A DNA stretch of 64,000 nt, taken from contig CBDBZL010000001.1 in NCBI GenBank assembly GCA_965213545.1, positions 558,001 to 622,000 on the forward strand, read 5' to 3'. Below are positions 46,661-59,722 of this stretch, in pieces; position 1 is the stretch's first letter; the number at the start of each line of letters is the position of its first letter. The DNA comes from CBDBZL01 sp965213545. GTDB taxonomy: Bacteria; Pseudomonadota; Alphaproteobacteria; Sphingomonadales; Sphingomonadaceae. The position numbers and the translations under genes are program-made. The notes under the pieces were generated by a model, which ran no database searches, was not told where the DNA came from, and saw only the letters and a program-made list of their open reading frames with translations.

Positions 46661-47096
46661 AAAGACGGCCTCGAAGGCGCTGGAGAACGGTGTCGATTTT
46701 GTGACAATGGCGCCCTTTTCGCGCCAGACCGTCGCGCGCGTTGCGATCTCGCGCGCCGAGCGTCGACCGGTTTTGCCCCGGCGCCGCCGATAATCGGTTC
46801 TTTGTCCGCGCCCAAAAAAAACCCTCGTTGCGCTCCCTGATCCCCCTCAAACACGGGCAGGCTCAAACCAACGCGGAGCATCATGAAATGCATCCGCCCC
46901 ATTATGGGTCAGACACATGATCAACCTGAAAAAACGGCCGTAGCTTGACTTGCAGCTCTTATCATAAGTTGTCGTACTGTATCAAAAAGGGAAGGAATCG
47001 AAAGAACCGATTTGCCGATGTTCCGTCTTTCCTTTGATTAGTTATGTGGGTCTGCTTATCGAGGCCTACTAACCTGCATCAAGGGAATATGTCTCG
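46661..47096. other. 436-base intergenic region with an AT-rich segment
   Basis: No gene is supported here; small open frames on the minus strand lack ribosome-binding sites and homology. From about 46910 to 47080 the base composition becomes clearly more AT-rich than the surroundings (poly-A tract at 46931-46935, aaaaaggg near 46984-46991). It contains imperfect inverted repeats around 46987-47036 (aatcg...cgatt and a ggaaggaa...ttccgtctttcc pair). It is the probable regulatory region of the Crp/Fnr gene. Confidence 0.45.
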
Positions 47097-47846
47097 ATGA
47101 GCTTGGTGAGCGAGCCATTGGTAGGATTGGACATGGGAGCAGATTTCGAACTGGCAGCGCTGGCGAGCCGCTTGTCCTCGGTTGGGCATGTGCTCGATCT
47201 CTCTTCGCTGATGGATTGCGTCACCGACACGATGATTATCGATCGCGACCGCGTGATATGCGGGGACGGCGTGGCATCGGACCGGCTTTACCTGCTCGAG
47301 GACGGGTTCGCGTTCGATTATTCGCTGCTGGCCGGCGGCAAGCGCCATATCATCGACTTCTACGGTCCCGGGGCAATCTGCAACTGGACCCGGCCCGAGC
47401 GGCGCGACCGGCGCGAGAGCATCCTGTTCAAGGCGCGCAGCCGCATCCTTGTTCTGAGCCGCCAGTCGTTCAAGGCGCTGCTGGACGAGCGAGCCGACAT
47501 CGCCAGAGCGCTCCGCGAGCATGAGATGCGGCGCGCTTTGCGGATATCGCAACGGACCCGGGCGCTGATCTCGCTGCCAGCCAAAGACTGCCTGCGGATC
47601 CTGCTGCTCGATGTCGATGACGAACTGCGCCTGACCGCGCAAAACTCCGACTGGCTGCCGCTACCATTGACGCAGGAAGAGATCGGCGACCTTATCGGCG
47701 CGACCAGTGTGCATGTCAGCCGCACCATCGCCGCGCTCGAGAGGGGCGGCGAAGTGGCGCGCAGCGGAATGACCTTCCGCCTGTCGGATGCCGATTTGCT
47801 GCGCGAACGCATGGCCTATCGGCGCTTCACCGACCTGCTGCCCTGA
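47097..47846 (+). CDS. Crp/Fnr-family transcriptional regulator
   Basis: A 249-residue regulator. It has a cNMP-binding-like N-terminal domain (DRLYLLEDGFAFDYSLLAGG, KRHIIDFYGPGAICNWT), a long dimer helix and a C-terminal winged HTH (LPLTQEEIGDLIGATSVHVS, RTIAALERGGEVARSG). It lacks the N-terminal cysteine cluster of FNR, so it is not an Fe-S oxygen sensor of that type. Its ligand is unknown. It is monocistronic behind an AT-rich upstream region; no target is evident. Confidence 0.9.
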   Translation: MSLVSEPLVGLDMGADFELAALASRLSSVGHVLDLSSLMDCVTDTMIIDRDRVICGDGVASDRLYLLEDGFAFDYSLLAGGKRHIIDFYGPGAICNWTRPERRDRRESILFKARSRILVLSRQSFKALLDERADIARALREHEMRRALRISQRTRALISLPAKDCLRILLLDVDDELRLTAQNSDWLPLPLTQEEIGDLIGATSVHVSRTIAALERGGEVARSGMTFRLSDADLLRERMAYRRFTDLLP

Positions 47847-48022
47847 TCGCCTGAACCCGGCTCGGTTCGAGCGAAAATGTGCGGGGCTTGCCCCCTGCGA
47901 CGGGCATGTTAGGCGCGGCGGCGCGCGGCATGTATGGTCGTGCGGGCAACCGGGTGGGGGAGCACGGCAATGTGCGCTGAAGCAGGATCGCGTCAAGGCA
48001 CGAGCGACAGGACCAGGCTATT

Positions 48023-49573
48023 ATGAACGGCGCCAAGCTGCTGGTCGACACGCTGGTCCAGCACGGCGTTAGCATGTGCTTCGCCAATCCCGGCACCAGC
48101 GAGATGCACTTCCTCGCCGCGCTCGATGATCCGCGGATGCGGAGCGTGCTGTGCCTGTTCGAGGGTGTGGCCACCGGGGCGGCGGATGGCTGGTACCGGA
48201 TGACCGACACGCCTGCCGCCACACTGCTGCATCTTGGTCCGGGACTGGCGAACGGGTTGGCCAACATCCACAATGCGCGCCGGGCCTCTTCGGGCATGGT
48301 CAATATCGTGGGCGAACATTCGCTCGATCACCTGGCGCATGATCCGCCGCTTGCCTCGGATATTGCGGGGCTTGCACGGCCGCTCAGTCACTGGGTGCGC
48401 CAGGTCGATTCCCCTACGATGATGGCGACGGATGCCACCGATGCAATCGCGGTTGCCGCCGGCCATCCGGCCAAGATCGCAACGCTTATTTTGCCGGGCG
48501 ATGTATCGTGGCGCGAGGTGGATGGCCCCGCCGCCGCCGCGCCTCCCGCAGCACTGCCTGTACGAAAGCCACCCAGCGCCGAGCGTGTTGCTGAGGTAGC
48601 CAAGGTGCTCAAAAGCGGAGAGCCGACGCTGATCATCCTGGCGGGCAAGTCGACCCGGGGGCGGGCGCTCGAACTGGCGGGCGTCGTCGGCCATGCGACC
48701 GGAACGCGGCTTGCCACGCAATTCTTCACCGCGCGCACCGAACGCGGCGCCGGGCGCACGCCGCTCGAGCGCATTCCGTATGCGATCGATCTGGCAATCA
48801 CCTTTCTCGCGCCCTTCCGCCATCTGGTGACCATTGAGACGAGCGAGCCCGTCGCCTTTTTCAGCTATCCCGACAAGCCCAGCCTGATGAAGGCGCCGGG
48901 CACCAAGGTCCATGCTCTGGCCGAGCCGGACGAGAACAGCGAGATGGCGCTGGAAATGCTGATCGACGCGTTGGGCGCGGGGCGGACCGCGCCGCTAGTC
49001 CAGCCGCGCGAACAAACGCCGGTTCCGCGTGGGGCCCTCACGCCCGTAAGCATCGCTCATGCCTTAGCCCATGCCATCCCCGAAGGATGCATCGTGGTCG
49101 ATGAATCGCTGACAACCGGCCGCGAGACGATGGGCTATACGCATGGCGCGCGCCCGCATGACATGATCAACAACATGGGCGGCTCGATCGGCTATGCGAC
49201 GCCCCTTGCCACCGGGGCGGCGCTGGCCTGCCCGGGACGGCGCGTGTTCTGCATGGTGGGCGATGGCAGCGCGATGTACACGATCCAGTCCTTGTGGACG
49301 CAGGCGCGCGAGGCGCTCGATATCACCACCATCATCTTCGCCAACAATTCCTACGCCATTCTCAAGGCCGAGTTCGCCAACATGAAGGCGGGTGAGCCGG
49401 GCGAACAGGCGCTGGCGATGATGGATATCGACCGGCCGCGGATCGACTGGCTGGCGATGGCCAAGAGCATGGGCGTACCGGCGCGAGCGGTGGAGGATGT
49501 CGAGGCGCTGACCAGGGCGCTGGTGGCAAGCTGCGCGGAACCAGGCCCGCAGCTTATCGAGGTACGGCTTTAG
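48023..49573 (+). CDS. Thiamine-diphosphate enzyme, acetolactate-synthase-like
   Basis: A 516-residue ThDP-dependent enzyme with three domains. The catalytic Glu47 lies in CLFEGVATGAADG and the ThDP/Mg motif GDGSAMYTIQSLWTQ with FANNSYAIL is in the C-terminal domain. It is close to the acetolactate synthase large subunit by pattern but lacks a neighbouring regulatory subunit and ilvC, and is about 50-60 residues shorter than typical IlvB. A benzoylformate-decarboxylase- or oxo-acid-decarboxylase-type activity is therefore also possible. AGGA lies about ten bases upstream. Confidence 0.82.
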   Translation: MNGAKLLVDTLVQHGVSMCFANPGTSEMHFLAALDDPRMRSVLCLFEGVATGAADGWYRMTDTPAATLLHLGPGLANGLANIHNARRASSGMVNIVGEHSLDHLAHDPPLASDIAGLARPLSHWVRQVDSPTMMATDATDAIAVAAGHPAKIATLILPGDVSWREVDGPAAAAPPAALPVRKPPSAERVAEVAKVLKSGEPTLIILAGKSTRGRALELAGVVGHATGTRLATQFFTARTERGAGRTPLERIPYAIDLAITFLAPFRHLVTIETSEPVAFFSYPDKPSLMKAPGTKVHALAEPDENSEMALEMLIDALGAGRTAPLVQPREQTPVPRGALTPVSIAHALAHAIPEGCIVVDESLTTGRETMGYTHGARPHDMINNMGGSIGYATPLATGAALACPGRRVFCMVGDGSAMYTIQSLWTQAREALDITTIIFANNSYAILKAEFANMKAGEPGEQALAMMDIDRPRIDWLAMAKSMGVPARAVEDVEALTRALVASCAEPGPQLIEVRL

Positions 49574-49643
49574 AGGTGGACGAGGATCGGGTGCCGCCGG
49601 CATTGGAGGACGGACGTGAAACGCCGCTCACCCGCCAGGGGCG

Positions 49644-51296
49644 TCACATGTTCGGATAATTCGGCCCGCCGCCGCCCTCGGGGGTCACCCACTCGATGTT
49701 CTGATTGGGGTCCTTGATGTCGCAGGTCTTGCAATGGACACAGTTCTGCGCGTTGATGACGAATTTGGGATCCTCTCCCTCCTCGGCCAGCCATTCATAG
49801 ACCCCGGCCGGGCAATAGCGGGTCGAGGGACCACCATAAACCTCAAGCTCGCTGCGCCGCTGCAGATCGCGGTCCAGCACCTTGAGATGACCCGGCTGGT
49901 CCTCGGCATGATTGGTGAAGCTGTAGGCAACGCTGGTTAGCCGGTCGAAGGTGATGACGCCATCGGGCGCCGGGTAATCGATCGGCTTATGGAGATCGGC
50001 ACGCTCGGTCTGCTCGTGGTCGCGCTTGTGCTTCATCGCCGGCATCGGCAGCTTGAGCGTGCGCAGCCACATGTCGGCCCCCGCCAGAACGGTGCCCAGA
50101 TCAGCGCCGAACTTGGCGACCAGCGGCTGTGCGTTCTGCGCTTTCTTGAGCTCGGTGGCGATCCAGCTCGATCGCAGGCAAACATCATAATCGGCCAGCT
50201 CGCTATTGGCGTGGCCCGAGGCGATGGCCGCCGCGACCGCTTCGGCCGCCAGCATTCCGCTCTTCATCGCCGTATGGCTGCCCTTGATCCGCGGCACATT
50301 GACGAAGCCCGCCGCGCAGCCGATCAGCGCGCCGCCGGGAAAGGCGAGGCGCGGCACCGATTGCCAGCCGCCCTCGTTGATCACCCGCGCGCCGTAAGCC
50401 ACCCGCTTGCCGCCCTCCAGATAGTGGCGCACCGCGGGATGGGTCTTCCAGCGCTGGAACTCCTGGAACGGGCTGACATAGGGGTTCTTGTAATCGAGCG
50501 CGGTGACAAAGCCGATCGCCACCTGGCCGCCGGCCTGGTGATAGATAAAACCGCCGCCCCAGGTATCGGTCTCGGACAAGGGCCAACCCTGGGTATGGAT
50601 CACCCGCCCCGGCTCGTGCCGTTCGGCATCGATGTCCCAAATTTCCTTCGCCCCCAGACCATAGACCTGCGGCGAGCAGCCGGCTTCCAGGTTGAACTGG
50701 GCCTTCATCTTCTTGGTGAGGTTGCCGCGCGCGCCTTCGGCGAACAGCGTGTATTTGGCGCGGATCTCCATTCCCGGCTGGAAGTCAGGCTTATGCGATC
50801 CGTCCGCCGCCACGCCCATGTCCTGCGTGATGACACCGGCTACCGCGCCATCGTCGTTGAACAGCACCTCCGAAGCGGGGAAACCCGGGAATACCATCAC
50901 GCCGAGCTCCTCGGCCTGCTCGGCCATCCAGCGTGCGAGACCGGCGAGCGACCCGGTGAAGCATCCCTCGTTCGACATGAAGGGTGGCATCATGAAATGC
51001 GGGATCGCGGTCTTGCCGCCGCGCGTGAGCACCCAATGCCAATTGTCGGTCACCTCGACATTGGCCATCGGACAGCCCACGTCGCGCCATTCGGGGATGA
51101 GTTCGTCGAGCGCGCGCGGGTCGATGACCGCGCCCGACAGAACATGCGCGCCGATCTCGCTGCCCTTCTCGAGCACCAGCACCTCGAGCGCTTCGTCCAG
51201 CTGCTTCAATCTGATCGCCGCCGCCAGCCCCGCGACCCCGCCGCCGATGATGACGACGTCGCACTCCATGCTCTCGCGTTCGATGTCCTGGATCAT
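49644..51296 (-). CDS. Electron-transfer flavoprotein:ubiquinone oxidoreductase
   Basis: A 550-residue membrane-associated flavo-Fe-S protein that passes electrons from ETF to ubiquinone. It begins with the FAD motif CDVVIIGGGVAGLAAAIRLK. The C-terminal 4Fe-4S site has YCPAGVYEW and NCVHCKTCDIKDPNQNIEW, giving the four cysteine ligands. Length matches bacterial and mitochondrial ETF-QO. It follows the mutase by 38 bases on the same strand. Together with etfAB it serves acyl-CoA dehydrogenases of branched-chain amino acid and fatty acid breakdown. Confidence 0.96.
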   Translation of the reverse strand: MIQDIERESMECDVVIIGGGVAGLAAAIRLKQLDEALEVLVLEKGSEIGAHVLSGAVIDPRALDELIPEWRDVGCPMANVEVTDNWHWVLTRGGKTAIPHFMMPPFMSNEGCFTGSLAGLARWMAEQAEELGVMVFPGFPASEVLFNDDGAVAGVITQDMGVAADGSHKPDFQPGMEIRAKYTLFAEGARGNLTKKMKAQFNLEAGCSPQVYGLGAKEIWDIDAERHEPGRVIHTQGWPLSETDTWGGGFIYHQAGGQVAIGFVTALDYKNPYVSPFQEFQRWKTHPAVRHYLEGGKRVAYGARVINEGGWQSVPRLAFPGGALIGCAAGFVNVPRIKGSHTAMKSGMLAAEAVAAAIASGHANSELADYDVCLRSSWIATELKKAQNAQPLVAKFGADLGTVLAGADMWLRTLKLPMPAMKHKRDHEQTERADLHKPIDYPAPDGVITFDRLTSVAYSFTNHAEDQPGHLKVLDRDLQRRSELEVYGGPSTRYCPAGVYEWLAEEGEDPKFVINAQNCVHCKTCDIKDPNQNIEWVTPEGGGGPNYPNM

Positions 51297-51334
51297 GATT
51301 ATGTCTTCCTATCGCGCGCGAGGTTCAAAGGGTC

Positions 51335-53484
<2,150 letters not shown>

Positions 53485-53488
<4 letters not shown>

Positions 53489-53697
53489 TCCTCGATCCGC
53501 CGTTGCCGAGCCTGCTGCGCACCGAAATCGAACAGCCGCTCGAGCGCGTAAAGGCGCTTGTCGAGGTCGGTGGTCATCCTGCTCAGCCCTGCGACGTTAT
53601 CGCCAAGGTCATCGACATCGTCTTGCAGGTTCGAGACGCGCTCATCCATGATTGCGATGTTCTTTATTGCCCTGAGTGCATCGCCAAGCACGCTCAC
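53485..53697 (-). CDS. Small coiled-coil protein coupled to the mutase
   Basis: A 70-residue protein from a GTG start within the stop of the preceding RHH-like gene (GTGA); its own stop overlaps the mutase ATG (ATGA). Residues about 18-60 form a heptad coiled coil (MDERVSNLQDDVDDLGDNVA, MTTDLDKRLYALERLFDFGA). There is no signal peptide. Its position between an RHH-like gene and the mutase, with four-base overlaps on both sides, implies matched translation. It may be a partner of either; function unknown. Confidence 0.72.
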
Positions 53698-53978
53698 TCG
53701 CAATAACCCTTCTCGCGTAGCATCTGCCTGACCTCCGCATTCACCGCCTGCAGTTTGGCGCTCATTGCATCCATTCTCTCGATCATGCGGGGGAAAGCCG
53801 CATTGATCTCGGCGGCCACCATGGCGAGTTCCGCCTCCTGCTCCGCCTCTTCCGCTGCCAGCTTGTCGCCCGCCTGGCGGAAGAACTCGCCGAGCGAGAG
53901 TCCGCGCTCCGCCGCCAGCGCATTGAACGCTGCTTTCTTGTCGGGCGGCATGAGGATGGTGACGCGTTCGGTCTGCAT
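53694..53978 (-). CDS. Ribbon-helix-helix-like small protein
   Basis: A 94-residue protein. The first 40 residues (ERVTILMPPDKKAAFNALAA, ERGLSLGEFFRQAG) match the beta-strand, helix, helix plan of MetJ/Arc (CopG-like) RHH DNA-binding domains. An acidic helix follows (AAEEAEQEAELAMVAAEINA) and a terminal coiled coil. AAGGAG lies nine bases before the ATG, and a good promoter lies 24 bases upstream with an inverted repeat, as would be expected of an autoregulated RHH protein. It is translated ahead of the coiled-coil protein and the mutase. Confidence 0.75.
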   Translation of the reverse strand: MQTERVTILMPPDKKAAFNALAAERGLSLGEFFRQAGDKLAAEEAEQEAELAMVAAEINAAFPRMIERMDAMSAKLQAVNAEVRQMLREKGYCE

Positions 53979-54001
53979 GACAGGCTGCTCCTTATCATGC
54001 G

Positions 54002-54030
54002 GTTATAATGTGCTTGTAGGATTTCGGCAA
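54002..54030 (-). promoter_or_regulatory. Predicted promoter and possible operator of the RHH-mutase unit
   Basis: On the minus strand TTGCCG (plus 54025-54030), a 17-base spacer and TATAAC (plus 54002-54007) precede the RHH-like gene by 24 bases. The inverted repeat GCTTG...CAAGC overlaps the -35 and spacer and could be an operator. Leader length would be about 17 bases with AAGGAG inside. Confidence 0.5.
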
Positions 54031-54210
54031 GCGATCGGCTCCATAAAGCCAACGCTTTCAAAACCGAACTCAGCATGCTGAACTCGATTGAACATCCATC
54101 GCGCTACCCGCACCATCCGATCGTGAGGAGAATGAACCTTTGAATAAGTTCAGGGTTACGACCGAGGTATGGCGTTGCCTTGTGATATGGTTGATGGCCG
54201 AACTTCATCC

Positions 54211-54598
54211 TTAAATTACACAGCGGAAATTTAATCGGAGCACCGAAATAACGACGGTTGCTGCCGGAAGTTCGAGTGTATCTGGCCTCTGCTCCACGAA
54301 GTTCAAAAAGCGTAATTGCATTTCTTCCGCCGTGTCATCGGGTTCGAGACAAATGTTTTGTTCACCAGAGAGAACTGCATTTAGAGTTACCGCGGCATCT
54401 GCTATTCCAGTAATGGCCCCCAAACAATATGCAATTGAAAGACGCCCCACTTCATTTGCTTCTGAGGCCTCACAATGAGTGTGCAAATCTTTAGTCGAAA
54501 GTATCCTATCGGCCCTGACACCTTCCTTGGGCTTTGATAGGGCCGACCATCCCACCCGTCAGAAGAGCTGCAAATGCAAGTTGCCTAATCCTATGCAT
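54211..54598 (-). pseudogene. Rap1a/Tai-like immunity protein gene, apparently frameshifted
   Basis: An ATG at 54596-54598, with AGGGAG six bases upstream that overlaps the pccB stop, opens a signal peptide (MHRIRQLAFAALLTGG, then MVGPIKAQG) that hits TAG after 31 codons. The mature domain continues in the +1 frame from about 54530 to 54211. Its pattern, AYCLGAITGIADA, NICLEPDDT and ELPAATVVISVLRLNFRC, fits Rap1a/Tai (type VI secretion amidase immunity) proteins. One extra base in about 54515-54535 would explain this; a sequencing error is the alternative. The stretch is markedly more AT-rich than its neighbours, suggesting transfer. No T6SS genes are nearby. Confidence 0.6.
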
Positions 54599-54609
54599 CC
54601 CATGCTCCC

Positions 54610-56138
<1,529 letters not shown>

Positions 56139-56142
<4 letters not shown>

Positions 56143-57077
56143 AGCTTTTCGGTCAGCTCGGGCACCGCGGTGTAGAGATCGGCGACTAGTCCGATATCGG
56201 CGACCTGAAAGATGGGCGCATCGGGGTCCTTGTTGATGGCGATGATGGTCTTGGAATCCTTCATCCCCGCCAGATGCTGGATGGCCCCCGATATGCCCAC
56301 CGCGATATACACCATCGGGGCGACGATTTTGCCCGTCTGGCCGACCTGGTAGTCATTGGGAACATAGCCCGCATCCACCGCCGCGCGGCTGGCACCGATG
56401 GCCGCGTGCAGCTTGTCGGCCAGCGGAGTGATGACCTTCTCGAACGTCTCGGCGTCCTTTAGCGCGCGGCCGCCCGAAACGATGATCCCCGCACTGGTGA
56501 GCTCGGGCCGCTCGGACTTGGTCGCCTCGATGCCGACATAGCTCGACAGCAGCGCATCGCCCGGTCCGCTGACGCTTTCCACGCTGGCCGATCCGCCTTG
56601 CGCTTCGGCCTTCTCGAATGCGGTGGTGCGCACGGTGACCACCAGCTTTTCGTCGGTGCTTTCCACCGTGGCGACTGCGTTGCCGGCATAGATCGGGCGG
56701 GTGAAAGTCTTAGGGCCCTCCACCGACAGGATGTCCGAGACCTGCATCACATCGAGCAACGCGGCTACGCGCGGAGCAATGTTCTTGCCGGTAGTGGTGG
56801 CCGGCGCCAGGAAGGCATCGTAATCATCCATCAGCCCGGCAATAAGCGGCGCCATGTTCTCCGCCAGCTGATGCTCGTAGGCATCGTCGGCAGCGACCAG
56901 CACCTTTTCCACCCCTGCGATCTTGCCAGCCGCATCGGCGGTGGTATCGGCCTCGCCGCCCCCTCCCGCCACCAGCAGATGCACAGGCCCGCCAATCGCG
57001 GTAGCAGCAGCGACGGTGGCGAGCGTCGCGTCGGCAACCGCACCACCGGCATGTTCAGCAAGAACCAGAACGCTCAT
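56139..57077 (-). CDS. etfA: Electron transfer flavoprotein alpha subunit
   Basis: A 312-residue ETF alpha subunit carrying FAD. The C-terminal FAD domain has SAGIIVSGGRALKDAETFEK, GASRAAVDAGYVPNDYQVGQ, TGKIVAPMVYIAVGISGAIQH and INKDPDAPIFQVADIGLVAD. It is translated from an ATG overlapping the etfB stop (ATGA) and overlaps pccB by four bases. With EtfB it accepts electrons from acyl-CoA dehydrogenases and hands them to ETF-QO (gene at 49.6 kb). Confidence 0.96.
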
Positions 57078-57823
57078 GCGGCAACTCCCATCGACTTGAG
57101 TTTGTTGACCAGCGCATCGACATCCTCGACCATCTCGCCCGCCTGGCGAACCGGCGGCTCGCTCACGTTCAGGGTCTTGATCCTGGGCGCGATATCGACA
57201 TCGAAATCGGCCGGGGTCTTGGTGTCGAGCGGCTTCTTCTTGGCCTTCATGATGTTGGGCAGCGAGGCATAGCGCGGCTCGTTCAGTCGCAGATCGGTGG
57301 TGACGATGGCGGGCGTGGTCAGCCTCACCGTCTCGAGGCCGCCATCCACCTCGCGGGTCACGGTAACCTGGTCGCCCTCGATCACCACCTTGCTGGCGAA
57401 GGTACCCTGCGGCCGGCCCATCAGCGCTGCCAGCATCTGGCCGGTCTGGTTGGAATCGTCGCTAATCGACTGCTTGCCAAGCATGACGATGCCAGGCTCT
57501 TCTTCTTGCGCGATCTTGTGCAGGATCTTGGCGACGGCGAGCGGTTCGACATCGTCCTCGGTTTCCACCAGGATCGCGCGGTCGGCACCCATGGCGAGCG
57601 CCGTGCGCAGGGTTTCGGCGGCCTTGGCAGGGCCGATCGAGACGGCCACGATTTCCTCGGCATGGCCCGCTTCCTTGAGCCTGATGGCCTCTTCCACCGC
57701 GATCTCGTCGAACGGATTCATGCTCATCTTGACATTGGCGAGGTCCACCCCACAGCCGTCCGCCTTGACGCGTGGCTTGACGTTGTAATCGATCACCCGC
57801 TTGACGGGCACCAGGATCTTCAT
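57074..57823 (-). CDS. etfB: Electron transfer flavoprotein beta subunit
   Basis: A 249-residue ETF beta subunit (AMP-binding, dehydrogenase recognition). It begins MKILVPVKRVIDYNVKPRVK, has the conserved MSMNPFDEIAVEEAIRLKEA and ends in the family segment with KKPLDTKTPADFDVD. The recognition helix region VTREVDGGLETVRLTTPAIV is present. Its stop overlaps etfA. It is the first gene after the 120-base gap to mmsA and probably opens the etfBA-pccB unit. Confidence 0.96.
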   Translation of the reverse strand: MKILVPVKRVIDYNVKPRVKADGCGVDLANVKMSMNPFDEIAVEEAIRLKEAGHAEEIVAVSIGPAKAAETLRTALAMGADRAILVETEDDVEPLAVAKILHKIAQEEEPGIVMLGKQSISDDSNQTGQMLAALMGRPQGTFASKVVIEGDQVTVTREVDGGLETVRLTTPAIVTTDLRLNEPRYASLPNIMKAKKKPLDTKTPADFDVDIAPRIKTLNVSEPPVRQAGEMVEDVDALVNKLKSMGVAA

Positions 57824-57943
57824 GGCATGGTCCTTCGTGTCATTGCTCTAATTTTCTGCGGTTACCCGCTTTATTCGGCATCCATGCGCGGTTTTGCGAG
57901 GCGGGCCTAGGACCTAATTCATCGCAAGGCGCCGACCGCCAGG

Positions 57944-59452
57944 TCAGCTCATCGTGGGAATGAGGAAAGCATCGTTCGCCTTCCCTTCGATCCCGCCAGT
58001 GCCATCAGGCCAGCGCTGCGTCACCTTTTTGGCCTTGGTCCAGAAGCGCACGCCTTCCATTCCGTATTGATCGGCATCGCCAAACCCCGAGCGCTTCCAC
58101 CCACCGAAGCTGTGATAGGCGACGGGGACGGGGATCGGCACATTGATGCCCACCATGCCTACATTGACCCGGTGCGCGAATTCGCGCGCGGCATGACCGT
58201 TGCGGGTGAAGATCGCCACGCCATTGCCATATTGATGCTCGCTGGGCAGGCGCACCGCTTCCTCGAAATCTTTCGCCCGCACGATCTGGAGCACAGGGCC
58301 GAAGATCTCCTCTTGATAGGAGGTCATCTGCGGCGTGACATGATCGATCAATGTCGGGCCGACGAAAAAGCCGTTCTCGTGACCCTGGAGCGTGAAGCCG
58401 CGGCCGTCGACCACGATCTCGCCGCCCTCCTTCTCGGCGGTGGTGATCCAGTCCTCGATGCGCGTCTTGTGCTCGGGCGTCACGACCGGCCCGTAATGCG
58501 CTTCAGGGTCCGAGGAGACGCCGATCCGCAGGGCGTTGATCGCCGGAACCAGCTTCTCGCGCAGCCGCTCGGCCGTTTCTTCGCCAACCGGCACGGCCAC
58601 GGGAAGCGCCATGCACCGCTCGCCCGCCGAACCGAAGGCGGCCCCGGCAAGATCGTTGACCACCTGGTCGAGATCGGCGTCAGGCATGACGATGCCGTGA
58701 TTCTTGGCCCCGCCCATCGCCTGCACCCGCTTGCCCGCCGCCACGCCGCGACGATAGACATGGTGCGCGATGTCGGACGAACCGACGAAGCTTACGGCGG
58801 CGATATCGGGGTGATCGAGGATGGCATTGACCATCTCCTTGTCGCCATGAACCACCTGGAGCAAACCCTCGGGTGCCCCGGCCTCGGCGAACAATTCGGC
58901 AAGGCGCACGGGCACGCTGGGATCGCGTTCGGAGGGTTTCAGGATGAACGCATTGCCGCACGCGGTCGCCATGCCGAACATCCACATGGGGATCATTGCG
59001 GGGAAGTTGAACGGGGTGATGCCCGCGCCGATGCCCAGCGGCTGGCGCATCGAATAGACATCGATCCCCGGCCCGGCGCCGCCCGTATATTCGCCTTTCT
59101 GCGCATGCGGAATACCGCAGGCGAACTCGATCACCTCAAGCCCGCGTTGCACATCGCCGCGCGCATCATCGACCACCTTGCCATGCTCGCTGGCCAAGAG
59201 CTCGGCGAGCTCGGTCATGCTCTCCTCGAGCAACTGGCGAAAGCGGAACATCACCCGGCTGCGCCGTTGCGGATTGGTGGCCGCCCAGCCCGGCTGAGCC
59301 TTCTTCGCCGCCGCAACTGCCCTTTCGAGCAACGCCGCATCGCCAAGCGCAACCTCGGCTTGCACTTCGCCGGTGGAGGGGTTCCACACCTTGTGCGTCC
59401 GCCCTCCGCGTGATGGCGGGCCACCGACGATGAAATGATCGATTTGGCGCAA
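57944..59452 (-). CDS. mmsA: Methylmalonate-semialdehyde dehydrogenase (CoA-acylating)
   Basis: A 502-residue aldehyde dehydrogenase of valine breakdown that yields propionyl-CoA. Features: NPSTGEV, TPFNFPAMIPMWMFG, SFVGSSDIAHHVYRRG, QAMGGAKNHGIVMPDADLDQ (the Asn replacing the usual catalytic Glu, typical of this family) and the nucleophile Cys280 in FGSAGERCM. I start at TTG 59450-59452 (MRQIDHF), with GGGAGG five bases upstream, because it matches the family N terminus; the frame is open 16 codons earlier. It supplies propionyl-CoA to PccB and the mutase downstream. Confidence 0.93.
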   Translation of the reverse strand: MRQIDHFIVGGPPSRGGRTHKVWNPSTGEVQAEVALGDAALLERAVAAAKKAQPGWAATNPQRRSRVMFRFRQLLEESMTELAELLASEHGKVVDDARGDVQRGLEVIEFACGIPHAQKGEYTGGAGPGIDVYSMRQPLGIGAGITPFNFPAMIPMWMFGMATACGNAFILKPSERDPSVPVRLAELFAEAGAPEGLLQVVHGDKEMVNAILDHPDIAAVSFVGSSDIAHHVYRRGVAAGKRVQAMGGAKNHGIVMPDADLDQVVNDLAGAAFGSAGERCMALPVAVPVGEETAERLREKLVPAINALRIGVSSDPEAHYGPVVTPEHKTRIEDWITTAEKEGGEIVVDGRGFTLQGHENGFFVGPTLIDHVTPQMTSYQEEIFGPVLQIVRAKDFEEAVRLPSEHQYGNGVAIFTRNGHAAREFAHRVNVGMVGINVPIPVPVAYHSFGGWKRSGFGDADQYGMEGVRFWTKAKKVTQRWPDGTGGIEGKANDAFLIPTMS

Positions 59453-59722
59453 GGCTTCCTCCCGCTTGCAGATTTGGACAGGAACCGGCGACCTTGGCAA
59501 ATGCCACCCGGCGGAACAAGGCGCTTCCTCGCGTTCCTCATCGGATAGATCGCTTGCGTGCCGATCGGGTTCCTGCCCGGCGTCGTCTGCCGCCCTTGTT
59601 GCACGACCTACTCAAGCCGGACCGGTGGCCCTTCTGGCCTGAGCGATATTGGCTCTATCCCCTCGTATCATCATCCTCTAATGCGCGCCGCGAAGCCGGC
59701 AGCATTGGGCGTGTCCCCTATC

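Noticed and set aside
46588..46902. A 104-codon minus-strand frame after the propeller-like gene
   Set aside because: No ribosome-binding site, overlaps the end of a supported gene, and composition is not protein-like.
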